NCBI GenBank assembly: GCA_951640195.1
Contig: OX621164.1
Span: forward strand, 1,283,098-1,347,097
Source of the DNA: Porpolomopsis calyptriformis
Taxonomy: Eukaryota > Basidiomycota > Agaricomycetes > Agaricales > Hygrophoraceae
DNA length: 64,000 nt
Reading direction: 5' to 3'
Shown one piece after another: positions 24,067-34,739 of this stretch. The notes beneath the pieces are model-generated. The model was not told where the DNA came from. It was given only the letters and a program-made list of their open reading frames with translations, and did no database searches. The first letter of the stretch is position 1. Every line of letters starts with the position of its first letter. The position numbers and the translations under genes are program-made.

Positions 24067-26598
24067 ATGCCACCCGCTGTACCCCCTCCTGCTTGGTGTC
24101 ATGAGTACAGGTCCCCCCTCTGCACTTCGCCTGGCAACCATCCCGGTGTCCCCGGGTCGCCCCAGGACGCATCACCGAGCCTGTCTTCGTTGAGTGAAAA
24201 ATATTGGCCGTCCGAGTTAACGGAGTCTTCTCGTCAATCCGTGCAAACTTTGGACTCGGGATCCTTATCAAACCAAGGTCCTAATGCCAGAGTTCAGCCG
24301 TTGCCTACAACTCGTCTCTGGATGGCGCACATAGGGTGATCGGAATCTCAGGCCGTCCTTATTTGCTTCCAGAAGATTGAACATATTCATTCCAGCGCCG
24401 CCCTTACATTATTTCTTGCTACGACGGACGCTGTACGTTCCTTCTCAACCATCCGTCTCCTTAATCTTTAGTAAATTACCCAAAAGACGATCATTTCTAC
24501 AAGCTTGCCGCGCATAGCCAGCGACCTTGGTGCGACTCACACTCAGTACACTTGGGTCGGTGTGGCGTACATGCTCACCCAGACCGCATGCCAACCACTC
24601 TACGGAAGGATTTCTGATCTTGTCGGCCGAAAGGTCTCCTTTATTTCCAAGCGAGGTTTATACTCCAACTGATTGACCCTTCAGAATGTTTTGTGGACCA
24701 GTATGGCTATCTTCTGTATGGGATCGCTTCTCTGTGGTGCAGCACAAGTACCCTCACATTTCAGGATTATATCCGATCATACTCACGGGTAACTGGCAGA
24801 CAATCGTCTGGCTTATAATCGCGCGAGGAGTGGCGGGTATTGGAGGTGGTGGAATCGTGAGCTCAGTCTGGGTGATCACATCCGAAATAGTCGAAGTACG
24901 GAGCCGAGCCAAATGGTCACAAGCGTTAAGCGTTACATGGTGCTGCTCCGCCATCGCAGGCCCTCTATTGGGCGGGTTGTTTAGTAGTGAGTATTGTTTT
25001 TGCTATGGACGCGATACACTTTCTGATCTTACTCTTTCTTGTAGCCCCTAAGTTGGACTTCTTAAGCTGGAGATGGGGATGTAAGTGAAAAGATTTTGAT
25101 GCACTGATACGTGCCAACAACACTTTTAGTCTATATGAATATCCCGATATCGCTCCTCGGATTTATCACACTTCTGATCTCCCTTCACAACACCCAACTG
25201 GGACCCTCTCATGATGCTTCGTGGCAAAATTTATATCGGAAATTTGATTTCATTGGATTGTGAGCACCCCAAAATATAGTCTTCTTAACCATCTCACATT
25301 ACTATGGTCAGAATTTTATTCATGAGTGGTACCAGCTGCATTGTGATTAGCTTCAATTTTGCAACAGATGACGGTTGTGAGTCTAGCCTTTGCATAACCA
25401 CCGCCCTATCGCTTACTTCCAGGGACAGGGGCCGCATCCTCGACATTATCACCTATAATCTTAGGACTGGTAATACTTGCCTGTGGTGGCCGCTACGAAG
25501 TCTACACAAAGCGCGATGCCCTCTTTCCGGCTACATGCTTCAATGACTTTAGTATAGGTTGGTGTTTTGCTCGAGCTTATCGTCACTACTCATATTTCTG
25601 GAGCCAGTGATTATTCTTATGATAACCTTTCTCCATAATTTCGCGTTCTGCGCGGGGACCTTCTATTTGACGCTGTATTTTCAGGTAAGTCTCGTCTCAC
25701 CCAATCTTGTGTTGCGTTACCGAACACCGTGGATAGGCCGTGAATGGTTTAACGCCTCTGCAAGCTGGCATAAGAGTTCTTCCGTATTCTTTGGGATCGT
25801 CTCTGGCTTCTATGCCTGTCGCTTGGTTCATAGGCTTCTGGCAAAAACGAAGTCACGACACAAGCGGCCAGAAGGTCGTCATATGCGTCGGACTCGCCAT
25901 CTCGACCCTCGGTTTCGGTGCGTACCAGTTGGTAGTAACTACCCGCTGCCCCAGAACTCACTGCTGGGCAGGCCTGCTGAATTTGTTGCGCGAACAATCT
26001 TCGAGTATCGTTCAGAGTTTATTTCCGCTTATCGCCGGGATTGGCTTAGGGATGTTGTTCCATGCACCTTACCAAGTATTTATCAAAGCCTTGAAGCCCC
26101 AAGAAATAGCGGCGGGGACCAGTGCCTTCTTCCTTGTCCGATTTACCGGGGCCACCATCGGGCTAGTGAGCACCATCATTCTGTCTTGCAAAAATCTACA
26201 ACGAACATTCTATCCAGGCGGTCGCAGGTACTATTTTCTGTAGCCGACTTTCGAGTCGCTTACCTCCAGGCCAGGACTGGGGACCAGCATCCGAATTCGA
26301 TCTCCTCGAGTCCATTCAGCCTCTAGCGCTTCGACTCCAAGTCTTACACGTCGTGTCCTTGTCGATACAGGTATGTCAGTTCCCTTCTTTCTTGGACATA
26401 GTTCACATAGGCGAGTGAAGACTATCTGGGCTGTGTGTTCCCCTTGCCTCGGGCTCGCGTTTCTGGTAAGTTTCATTGCGACCCTTTCGCCTGCATCTGC
26501 ATGCCCCTACCAATCCATCCCAGATCTCTATGTTCTTGCGCATCGTCCCCATCGAGGAAAATCATCAAGAAAAAACCGCCAAACCACGATGCCCATAG
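24067..26598 (+). CDS. Major facilitator superfamily transporter, drug:H+ antiporter-2 (14-helix) type
   Basis: Plasma-membrane or vacuolar efflux pump by family. A cytosolic N-terminus (PSLSSLSEKYWPSELTESS...) is followed, after introns, by helix 1 (AALTLFLATTDA) and TIISTSLPRIASDLGATHTQ, YTWVGVAYMLTQTACQPLYG. Motif A is RISDLVGRK. Helix 4 is LIIARGVAGIGGGGIVSSVW, and motif C is near AIAGPLLGGLFS. Later exons give LSWRWGFYMNIPIS, FDFIGLILFMSG, LQAGIRVLPYSLGSSLA, SLFPLIAGIGLGMLF and RFTGATIGL. Introns at about 26165-26216 and 26366-26420 restore AVAGTIFCSRLSSRLPPG and the last helix TIWAVCSPCLGLAFLISMFL. The frame looks broken until about ten introns are removed; nothing then appears missing. 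DHA2 members include Vba- and Fnx1-like vacuolar amino-acid transporters, so the substrate is open. Confidence 0.85.
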
Positions 26599-26869
26599 TT
26601 TCCTCCGTTTTTCTCCTTATATCTTCGTGTGTGAAAAGAGGAATTCTCGTTAGAATAAGTAGCTCACGGTTTGCGCGGGCTGTTCAATCAATTATATTCG
26701 TTTCGTCAGCTCGAACATCGCACTAGGGGTCATTTTATTACAAGCGCCACATGACGTCTAAGGTCTTATTCCTGTATCTCAGATTCCTTGATGGTAGCTT
26801 GTACGGCAGCAGGAATCCAAGGTACACAGCTCATATATGTCCACACATCCAAGAAGGAACGAGAGACAC

Positions 26870-27225
26870 ATGTTTGCAGTCGCGTCACCAAACGAGCAGT
26901 TTTTGCTTTCAAGGAATATGAAAATCAGAGTAGCATCGTCAAGCAATGGCCGGAATGAGCTCAAAGAGAACAAACGTAAACCCGTCACCGGATGTGGTCA
27001 CTGCCAATCCTATGCCCTTCGGTGTAAGTTATCGCGACACACATATGTCCCCTAAACCTCCCCCACCCGGCTTTTCTCCATAAACAAGGTGATCAAACGG
27101 CACAATCGCAGATACAACAGCTTCAACTCAATAGGCCGTGCCTTGATAATCAACCCGGAGAAGAGGAACCATCCAAGAATGTAGATTCAGTGCTAGATCC
27201 CGATCAACAATCGCACGGCAATTGA
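26870..27225 (+). CDS. Possible small protein with half of a Zn2Cys6-like motif
   Basis: Low-confidence two-exon model. Exon 1 (to 27023) reads MFAVASPNEQFLLSRNMKI, then KRKPVTGCGHCQSYALRC. An intron at 27024-27088 begins with the strong donor GTAAGTT, and exon 2 continues DQTAQSQIQQLQLNRP to a stop at 27225. The C-x2-C-x6-C spacing followed by Asp resembles the first half of fungal Zn(II)2Cys6 DNA-binding clusters (the usual Lys-Leu-Arg-Cys-Asp is Ala-Leu-Arg-Cys-Asp). The second half is absent: only one further Cys follows. It could be a decayed transcription-factor fragment or a chance open frame. Confidence 0.3.
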
Positions 27226-28228
27226 AGTTTATGAGAGATACGAGAACGTTGACAATGTGAAAGTTGGCGTGAGTAATGACGCCATGAACCTTCACGCAGT
27301 TATCGTCGCTCCATCATAGGGTGCACGGCGGACGTGCATGGGATATGCTTGCATTAGGGCATCTTGGAACAGGAATACGGCGTTTTTTTTTTCAATGAAA
27401 ATCCGCGAGTATGGCGATCGAACAAGGAGCCGCACGTGCATCAAGAAAAAGGCAAGGTGAGGGGTGTCGAGTCTTGCCTCGCCGACTTCATATCTTCCGA
27501 TCTCCTTGGATAGGCGATGCGCTTCTTTTCGAGACGTACGTATGTTGTTTTTGTTGGGATATTGGGCGGCCGCCATGTGTTACGGCTTGTTTAATTGTTG
27601 CGGTGGAGAGCCTCAAGGAGACCGTCATTTCTGAGACTGATTATAGTCCACGTATGTACATACAGCTTCCGATCACGGAGTTTGTTGGCAAAACATCGAA
27701 GTGGGGAGGTGTGTTCGGCCTCGAGGATTTGCAGGAGCTCTAGCCTTTGCATTCGGTATCAGAAAATGCGGGTGTCCGATCCCATCCGCGACCGCAAACC
27801 AGTCACCGCATAAAAGATGTGCCCAAACGAACTCGCAGAACAAGACATTGTCTTCTGCCCGGACGCGCCGAGTGTGAGAGGTCTGGATACAATGCCCATC
27901 AGGGTTGAGAATGACGGATCGGAAAACAGTCGGCCTCGGCACAACAGTGCTTCACGATACCTGCCTTATACCTGCCGTCAACAGATCCATGCCGTATATG
28001 TTTGCTTCATCCCAGAGCAAAGGTACTCAACCAAGAGCGAGCGGTCCGAACGCGTCGTTGAAACGCAGTGGTGCGCAGCCCAACTGAAGTTCTACGCGAG
28101 TGGTGTTGGTTCCGCGAACGAGAAATCCAACGCGTGGGCTTGATGTGCAGGGTGATGGAGGGTGACGCCAGAGGAGAGTGGAAAGGAGGCAAATGCATGT
28201 CCTTGATAAGGAAATGTCTTGTCTTGCC
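27226..28228. other. Unassigned interval upstream of choline kinase
   Basis: Open frames of 60-110 codons occur on both strands: plus 27411-27743, ending EFVGKTSKWGGVFGLEDLQ; plus 27817-28143; and minus 27673-27942, with NVLFCEFVWAHLLCGDWFA. None shows a domain I recognise, and splice-joined extensions were not convincing. Part of 27900-28228 is probably the leader of the choline kinase gene. Confidence 0.4.
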
Positions 28229-29732
28229 ATGTCGCCTCCAGCTCCAACCACCTCTCCGACCCCCTCTCCTTCTTTACCTCCAGCATCTGCACAGAACCCG
28301 CCACCACCCAAGCGAATCATGACCAACCTGCACGCCTCGTCCTTGTCAAAGGCCAGCAGCCTAAGCTTGACTCACTCAGACATGAAACTGGCAGCGAGGT
28401 GAGGCATCTTTCTCATTCGTGCTTTCAATCTGCTGGCCTTACCCTGGCAAGCTGATCCAAATGAGCAGAATTTTGTGATGACAGTCTCACAAACACCCAG
28501 CTCCCGATCACACGGTGACACTGATGCTAATGCGTCCTCTTGACAGGCATTATAAATTCCCAACGTTTGCATTCCAGTTACTTGAAATATTGGATTTCTT
28601 GCGTGTACCTTGTTGGTCAAGTTCCGAGGTTGCTCCACAATCTCTCCGAATCCACAAGGTATCGCGATCGTTAACCAACTCCGTATTTTTTGTCTCCTCC
28701 TCAACCCATCGTACCCCGACTGTTCTACTCCGGATATACGGCCAATCTTCCGAGTCTCTTATCCCTCGTCTCAGAGAACTCCACACACTCCATGTCCTTT
28801 CTACACAATATCACATTGGTCCAAAGGTGTACGGCACATTCGCCAACGGTCGAATCGAAGAATACTTCGACGCCGTAACATTGACCCCTTCTGACTTGCG
28901 AGATGCGAAGATCAGCCGCTGGATTGGTGCTCGTATGGCAGACCTTCATTCGGTTGATATCGATTTGATCGAGCAGTATTTTTCTCGGGGTAAAGGGTGG
29001 ACAATGGGAGTGGAAAAGAACGTCAACTCCTGGTTAACCCTCGCGCGAGAGGTGCTTGCGTTACCCTGTGTGTCGGAGAGTACACGAAAATCCTTTGATC
29101 TGGATAGCTTCGAGCGAGATTGGGTTCGGTACATGCGATGGGTTTCCAAAACAGAGGACGTGGATGGTCCGAGTAAAAGAGTCCTCTCGCACAATGACAT
29201 GCAATACGGTAACCTCCTGCTCTTAAAACACCTGGTGGAAGGTACTCCCGAACATCGTCAGGTTAGTGATCCATGATTCGACGACCTGTGCGCGCGCCGT
29301 TTGACCTGTTTGAATCCAAAGATAACCATTGTCGATTTTGAATATGCTTCCCCGAACCCGGCGGGCTTTGACATCGCCAATCATTTCCATGAATGGACTG
29401 CAGATTACCATTCATCTACCCCACACATTTTAAACCCATCACGCTATCCCACCTGCGAGGAGCGACGTAGCTTTTACCGCGCATATCTCGAACATTCCCT
29501 CGGCCCGGTTCCATTGAATGGAAGGATTCTGGAATCTAAAATTCAACAGCTTGACAAACAAGTCCGTGTTTGGAGCCCAGCCTCACACGCTATGTGGGCG
29601 CTATGGGGAATAGTCCAGTCTCGTGAGGATCTAGAGGGTGGAGTGGCTGAGCCCGATTTTGACTACCTGGGTTACGCTCAATCACGCAGAGAGGGATTTT
29701 GCAGACAGATCAAGGAACTCGGTATTCAATGA
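28229..29732 (+). CDS. Choline/ethanolamine kinase
   Basis: First enzyme of the Kennedy pathway: ATP plus choline gives phosphocholine. The first exon is Ser/Pro-rich (MSPPAPTTSPTPSPSLPPAS). Met codons at 28178 and 28214 are alternative starts. A 148-nt intron at 28399-28546, long for this genome, leads to RHYKFPTFAFQLLEILDFL. Then follow SRSLTNSVFFVSS (ATP-binding loop), TVLLRIYGQ, and GPKVYGTFANGRIEEYFD. Brenner's motif is VLSHNDMQYGNLLLL (His-x-Asp-x4-Asn). After an intron at 29262-29320 the choline-kinase motif reads ITIVDFEYASPNPAGFDIAN, then HFHEW. The protein ends QIKELGIQ at 29732. The motifs look complete. Choline versus ethanolamine preference cannot be decided from sequence. Confidence 0.93.
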
Positions 29733-30187
29733 CACGCTGCCTATGTAGAGTCCGTTCCTAGACGTTCATTTTGTTTGTACATACATCGTGCTTTGCCCAA
29801 AAATTTGGGGAGCACAGGATCCCAATCTACAAAATACTAATGAAAGATAATCAACTGAGATGGAATAAAAACATATTGCTGTTGACTAGGACAGATGCGA
29901 TGGAAACTGGTGCTGGGGATAAAATAACCCTGGTATTAGCGATCAAAGAATAAATCGGACTGAGTTTCGACACAACGACAAAAGGCAACAAGAACATCGG
30001 AAGACGACGGAGGGGTTTTGTTAGATTCGTGGTGAACAGCACAAGACACGAAAGGGTGGATGATGAATCCTGTTCAACGCAATAATAGTATGGGGGAGAT
30101 GTGGTAAAAGTGGTCCGATAACCGTTCGGGATCAAGATAAGCGCTCGGGACTTGCAAGGACACAAGTCGCGCATCGCCGCCTCGCGT

Positions 30188-33025
30188 TCAAGCCCACGTC
30201 TCATGAAGTCGAGAGGTACCTACAGAAAGCTCGGTCGTCGACCAAGGCGAATGCGCGGTTACTTCGCCGGCCGGGCTGGACGACTGAGGAAAGGGAGATG
30301 GGGTGAGGTGGTTATTTCGAGGAAAGTTACCCCAATTCCCCGCGCTGCCTGATCGACTATGTCCGGTGGGACGGGGAGCATGATAACCAGTCGATGAATT
30401 ACTCTCGGCCGATGATACTCCAAAAGATGATGATTGACCGGATGCGGTAGGGGGAGAGGTGTTGAGGTTGAGATCGACTTCGGTTCCATTGAAGGAATGA
30501 CGAACGTTAGGATTCGCAGAAGTTGCCTTGTTGAGTCGTTGCTAGAAATTAATAATTAACTTGAGAGGGCGCGAAATGAATGGAGCATGTTCTACCTGGT
30601 TGTAGCCAACGATCTCCAACCGAGAATTATTATGTCTTCCTAAGTCGGGTCCCGCCGTGACAGGAACAGGGGACTTAGCCGACGGTTGCTCCAGAGCAGG
30701 TAGTAGTTTCCCGTTGCTCGCGAACGAGGGATACGCAGACTTGTTCTGTTTCACCACGGGGTTATCGAGAGTGGATGTATCCACCCTTAATGATCCTGTC
30801 GGTGGGCGAGTGCCAAACTGGAAACCGTTGGGCGGTGGGGTCACGTCAACAGGAGTGGATCCATTCGTTCCAGCTGAGACGTCGTGACCACGTTTTGCGG
30901 AAATACGTGCGAGGAGAGAGACCGAGACGTCGTTCGGGTCACTGTTCGTGCTCAAAGAGCGAGCACGGCCATCTTGATGCGGCGGCGGCCCGCTCTCTGT
31001 ACTGCCAGTTGTAGGGACCGCGGTACCGGAAGGAGGAAGTTCAGTGTGGATGAAGCAACATCGCTTGCCGTACGGACATGAACCAGAAACCCAGAATGTC
31101 TGCCAGCAAGTCAAGCGTTGTTAGGACTAGAGAAGAGAATACGTACCCTGCAGATCTCGGTTTTATACTGAAGGTGTAAAATTAATAACAAATTTATAGT
31201 TATGCAATAAGTCAGTTACCTTGGGATGACGTGTAACTTTGCGAAGTTCCTCTTCTCCGTGAGCAAATTGACATTTGGTACCATAGCGACAGGTACCCTT
31301 CTCCTCCCAACTTCTACAAAGCTCCGTCTTGTAGAGGCCTAGTTTACGGTTATTCGCACTTGGCCCATTTGGACCATTCGCGGCATCAGAGTCGGCACCC
31401 ATACCCTGAGAAACAACAGAACCGTAGGGTCCTGTATACTGGGCTTGCAGCCTTGCCGTCATTTGCGCCGTCATCACATCAGGACGGGGATACGCCTCCT
31501 GACCTCCGTAAAACTGGTTGGCGTATAATGACATGGTAGGAGGGGGGGCCATGGCCGAAGGAAACATTCCCTGAGCGGAAGGCACAAATGTTTGCATGTT
31601 GTTACCCAGCATGGCTAGGGTGGATGCGTCTCTGATGCTCGAGGGATCTGAAGCAGAGTGGTGGTGCGTTGGCCGAAAGACATTGTGTTGTTGTTGAACA
31701 CGAGTTACAGCAGGATGGTGAGATTCTGGTCCAGGAAGGATCATGTCATAAATTTGCTGGGCGTTCCCGAGCGAGAGGTGGGATGTATGATGACCTCCAG
31801 CATATCCCATGGTAGGAGTTGCAGGCAAACCTTGGTGAGCGAATCCACGGGGAGGCTGGCGGAATGGCAGCGTTGCGACGGGATTAGTTGGTCGACTAAT
31901 GAATGGAGATTGCGCAGGAGGAGCCGCAATACCAGACCCTTGTAAGAGGGGATTGAAATTTCGCTGTTGAAGGTTGTAGTCTACTTGAAGTTCGTCGCGA
32001 TGAGGTTGGGGTGGAAGGGGGACGGCGGGTGCAGGACGGTAGTCATAATGTTGTGATTGTGGACGGGAAATGTTGACTGAATGGCTGGTAAGGGAAGGAT
32101 AAGTAGGTTGTTCGGGCTGAGTTTTGTCATTGGATTCCCTGTATGGCAAAGGGTGCCACTGTTGGGGTGGTTGCAGATGGCGGTCTTCCCCAGCCGGAAA
32201 TGGGTTCTCGCTTGCTTGTTGCAGGCGTCTCAGATCGGCGCTCGATAAACCTCCGCTGAAGGAATGTGGGCGTTCTTTCACTTCCCCGGTAGTTCCCCCT
32301 TTGAGAGAGGTGGGTACGGGTGCCAACAGGGTTTGGCTTGAAGAAGATACGGCAGAATCGTGAGAGCTCGAGACGGTGGTATCAGAAGACGAGCCGCGAG
32401 AATGGGATATGGGGATTTGGTGACCAGAGGGTGAGTCGGCGCTTACGTCGGAAGATGTCTCAAGGGGACTAGTTTCGTTGGGGGGGATCGCGGCCCCATT
32501 CGAAATTGACTTGGGTGGGGTTTGAATCGCGCTATGGACATCTTCGCTGACATCACCGCCGACGTCACCAATGTTTAACCTGCCGATCTCGTCTGCGAGG
32601 CTCCATCCAGCAGATGCAGCTTCAGAGTCAACAAGCTGACCGGTCCCGTTGAACCGCCATCTATGATTACTTGTTGCAGTCGCGGTACGGTCAGGGGCAG
32701 AATTGAGTTCGTGTTGGGCGGTACGTGATGGCATTTTTGGAATCGTAAGCTTTGGCACAGCTGCAGAGGCAATTGCGCGGGCTGTATGTAGATGAGTGGA
32801 CGTCGTTTTGCTAAGCGCCGGTGAGTTCCAATTCTTAGCGCGGGTAAGCCAGCCTGATGTTGGGAATGAATGGACATAACGTACCACTATATTTTCAAGC
32901 TCGTGGGTTCGAGACCAACCAAAGGCGTCAGTGTTCCGGTTTCGATTGATGGGTGGAAGTGGATTTTCTGGCGAAGAGAAGGTGCTGTTCGTCGTCGTGG
33001 TCGGTTTCGTAACTGTTTGGTGCAT
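30188..33025 (-). CDS. Tandem CCCH zinc-finger RNA-binding protein (TIS11/tristetraprolin/Zfs1 type)
   Basis: Binds AU-rich elements in mRNA 3' UTRs and promotes decay. The start at 33025 gives [21 protein letters not shown] long disordered Ser/Pro/Gln-rich region of about 550 residues follows, including [14 protein letters not shown]. The finger region reads [35 protein letters not shown], then, across an intron at about 31150-31220, [25 protein letters not shown]. Both fingers keep C-x8-C-x5-C-x3-H and the (R/K)YKTEL-type lead-in. A Ser/Pro-rich tail follows, and the last exon reads through [18 protein letters not shown] to LHETWA, stop at 30188. A further intron in the first exon, about 32805-32885, is likely. 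Upstream is a long pyrimidine-rich leader. Confidence 0.9.
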
Positions 33026-34739
33026 CAAACTTGTGAAAGAGAGATGAGTGATGGAGATAACAAAGGAGATGCTACTCACCAGTAAATTAATAATGCTGTC
33101 GCTTCGGATGATGATTGCTTGATAAAAAGGTGGTGGAGGTGCGGGGAGAGACAATAAGCAAGCGAATGATATATGCAGGGTGATGTGCAAGGAGAGGTAA
33201 TTGACTAGATAGATAGCACCTCAGGGAATCAGTCGGCCTGAGAGTGAAGAACAGCAAGTCAAGCTAGAAAGCTCAAGATAGATATAAAAACTGAGTCTGA
33301 ACGGGCGTAAAGTCGTGAGGTTGCGTCGTGAGGTCAACGAAGAAACTTGTCCGACAGACCGCCAGCTTATGGATGGGGGGAAAGGGTGCTGTGCAAGAAA
33401 TACAAGTGACAGGAAGGAAGAAGTGAGGCAAAGGGGAGGCTTGACGGGACTGTGCAAGGTTTTGATCACAACGTGCCTTTCTTGCGGCGGCGATTGGCAA
33501 TAATTAAAAGTGTCGTGGCTCGTGGGGCTTGGGCGTCAAGTTCAAAATAGAACAAAGACAACTGCTGGAAAGACTTTGAGGACGGTCGGATGCTGCGAGC
33601 GCCTGGTGAGCGCCAAGATGAAGGGGTGGAGCTCGAGGATGAGGTGCAGAACAGAAATTTCAAGCTGATGAGTGTGACATGAAGCGTGACCGACTGCCTT
33701 TTTGGGTTTAAAATATTATTACTTTCAAGCTCCGATTTTATTTCTTCTTCCCCACAACACCGTGATGGGCTTTGTGATTCCTTTTATCGATGTGATAAGT
33801 GTATTACCGCAAAAGACAAGCATTGTTGCTCCGTGTAACTTGTTCTGTGAACTGTCCAGAACGGTGTTTTCACAAGGGTGATCTCTCTGATAATCTATCA
33901 CGTCCTGCGGAAACCTTATCGCGATTCGCCGCCTTTGACCGATGCTGGCCAGCGGTCTATATGGGAAGGTAAGGCGAGTGCACTGCTGCAATCACCGCAA
34001 TCGTCCTTCCCAGTCCTTTAGGCGATAAGATGGTCATTATCAGTTGTTAATCACATTTGCTCTAAGGTTTGATCCAAGTTGATACCAGAGCACAGCAGCT
34101 CTCGAACAGCCACTTTAATTCATTGAAGCCTACTCTTCAAAGATGAAGCATATCTCCACTCGTGTACGTACTGTTATTCGCGAACGAAAAGAATGTTTCC
34201 ATCTGATGCTAAATACTTAATTTTCTCGTGCTCTCCGGACAACGTAAACCCGATATCTGCACAAGAGTACTGCTGTGTCAAATCTCATCATAGACAGCTG
34301 GCGCCACAGTTCGCCCTGATTGATTCGAGCTGCCGAAAGCTAGATATCGGAATGTGTCTTCCATACTGCTGGGCCATCCAGACACATATATTGATTAACC
34401 TTCTCGACAACGAGGCCCGACTGCCAGTTCCCGCATTTCACACCTTGTGTTTGAGACTTTATAGTAATAGGGCACTCGGTGCCTTTACGCCTGATTCGGA
34501 AGAGCCAATTCTTAACCCTTGGCAAACATATTCCGGAGGTTGGTAAGGGTGATTTGCGATTACCGACCCGTGTTGAACACGCTCTTATTTCATTCGGAAA
34601 TGTCTTCATATCGATAAGGTTCGAGGTTGCGATTTCTCAGACTCAAAAGATCACGAAACTGTCCCGAGTTGGGATGCTTAGAATTCAAGAGTAGCGGGTG
34701 ACAATACAACATAAAAACCGACACATCAAGAGGATGCCC
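33026..34739. other. Leader of the CCCH gene plus unassigned spacer
   Basis: 33026-33680 is pyrimidine-rich on the minus strand, as expected for promoter and 5' UTR of the CCCH gene. 33700-34739 lies upstream of it and beyond the 3' end of BLM10. Open frames at 33725-33991 (minus) and 34193-34546 (plus) have no recognisable motif. Nothing is called here. Confidence 0.4.

Noticed and set aside
24338..26420. MFS transporter as a pseudogene
   Set aside because: The many apparent frame breaks fall at GT-AG introns; removing them restores helix 1, the AVAGTIFCSRL helix and the last helix.
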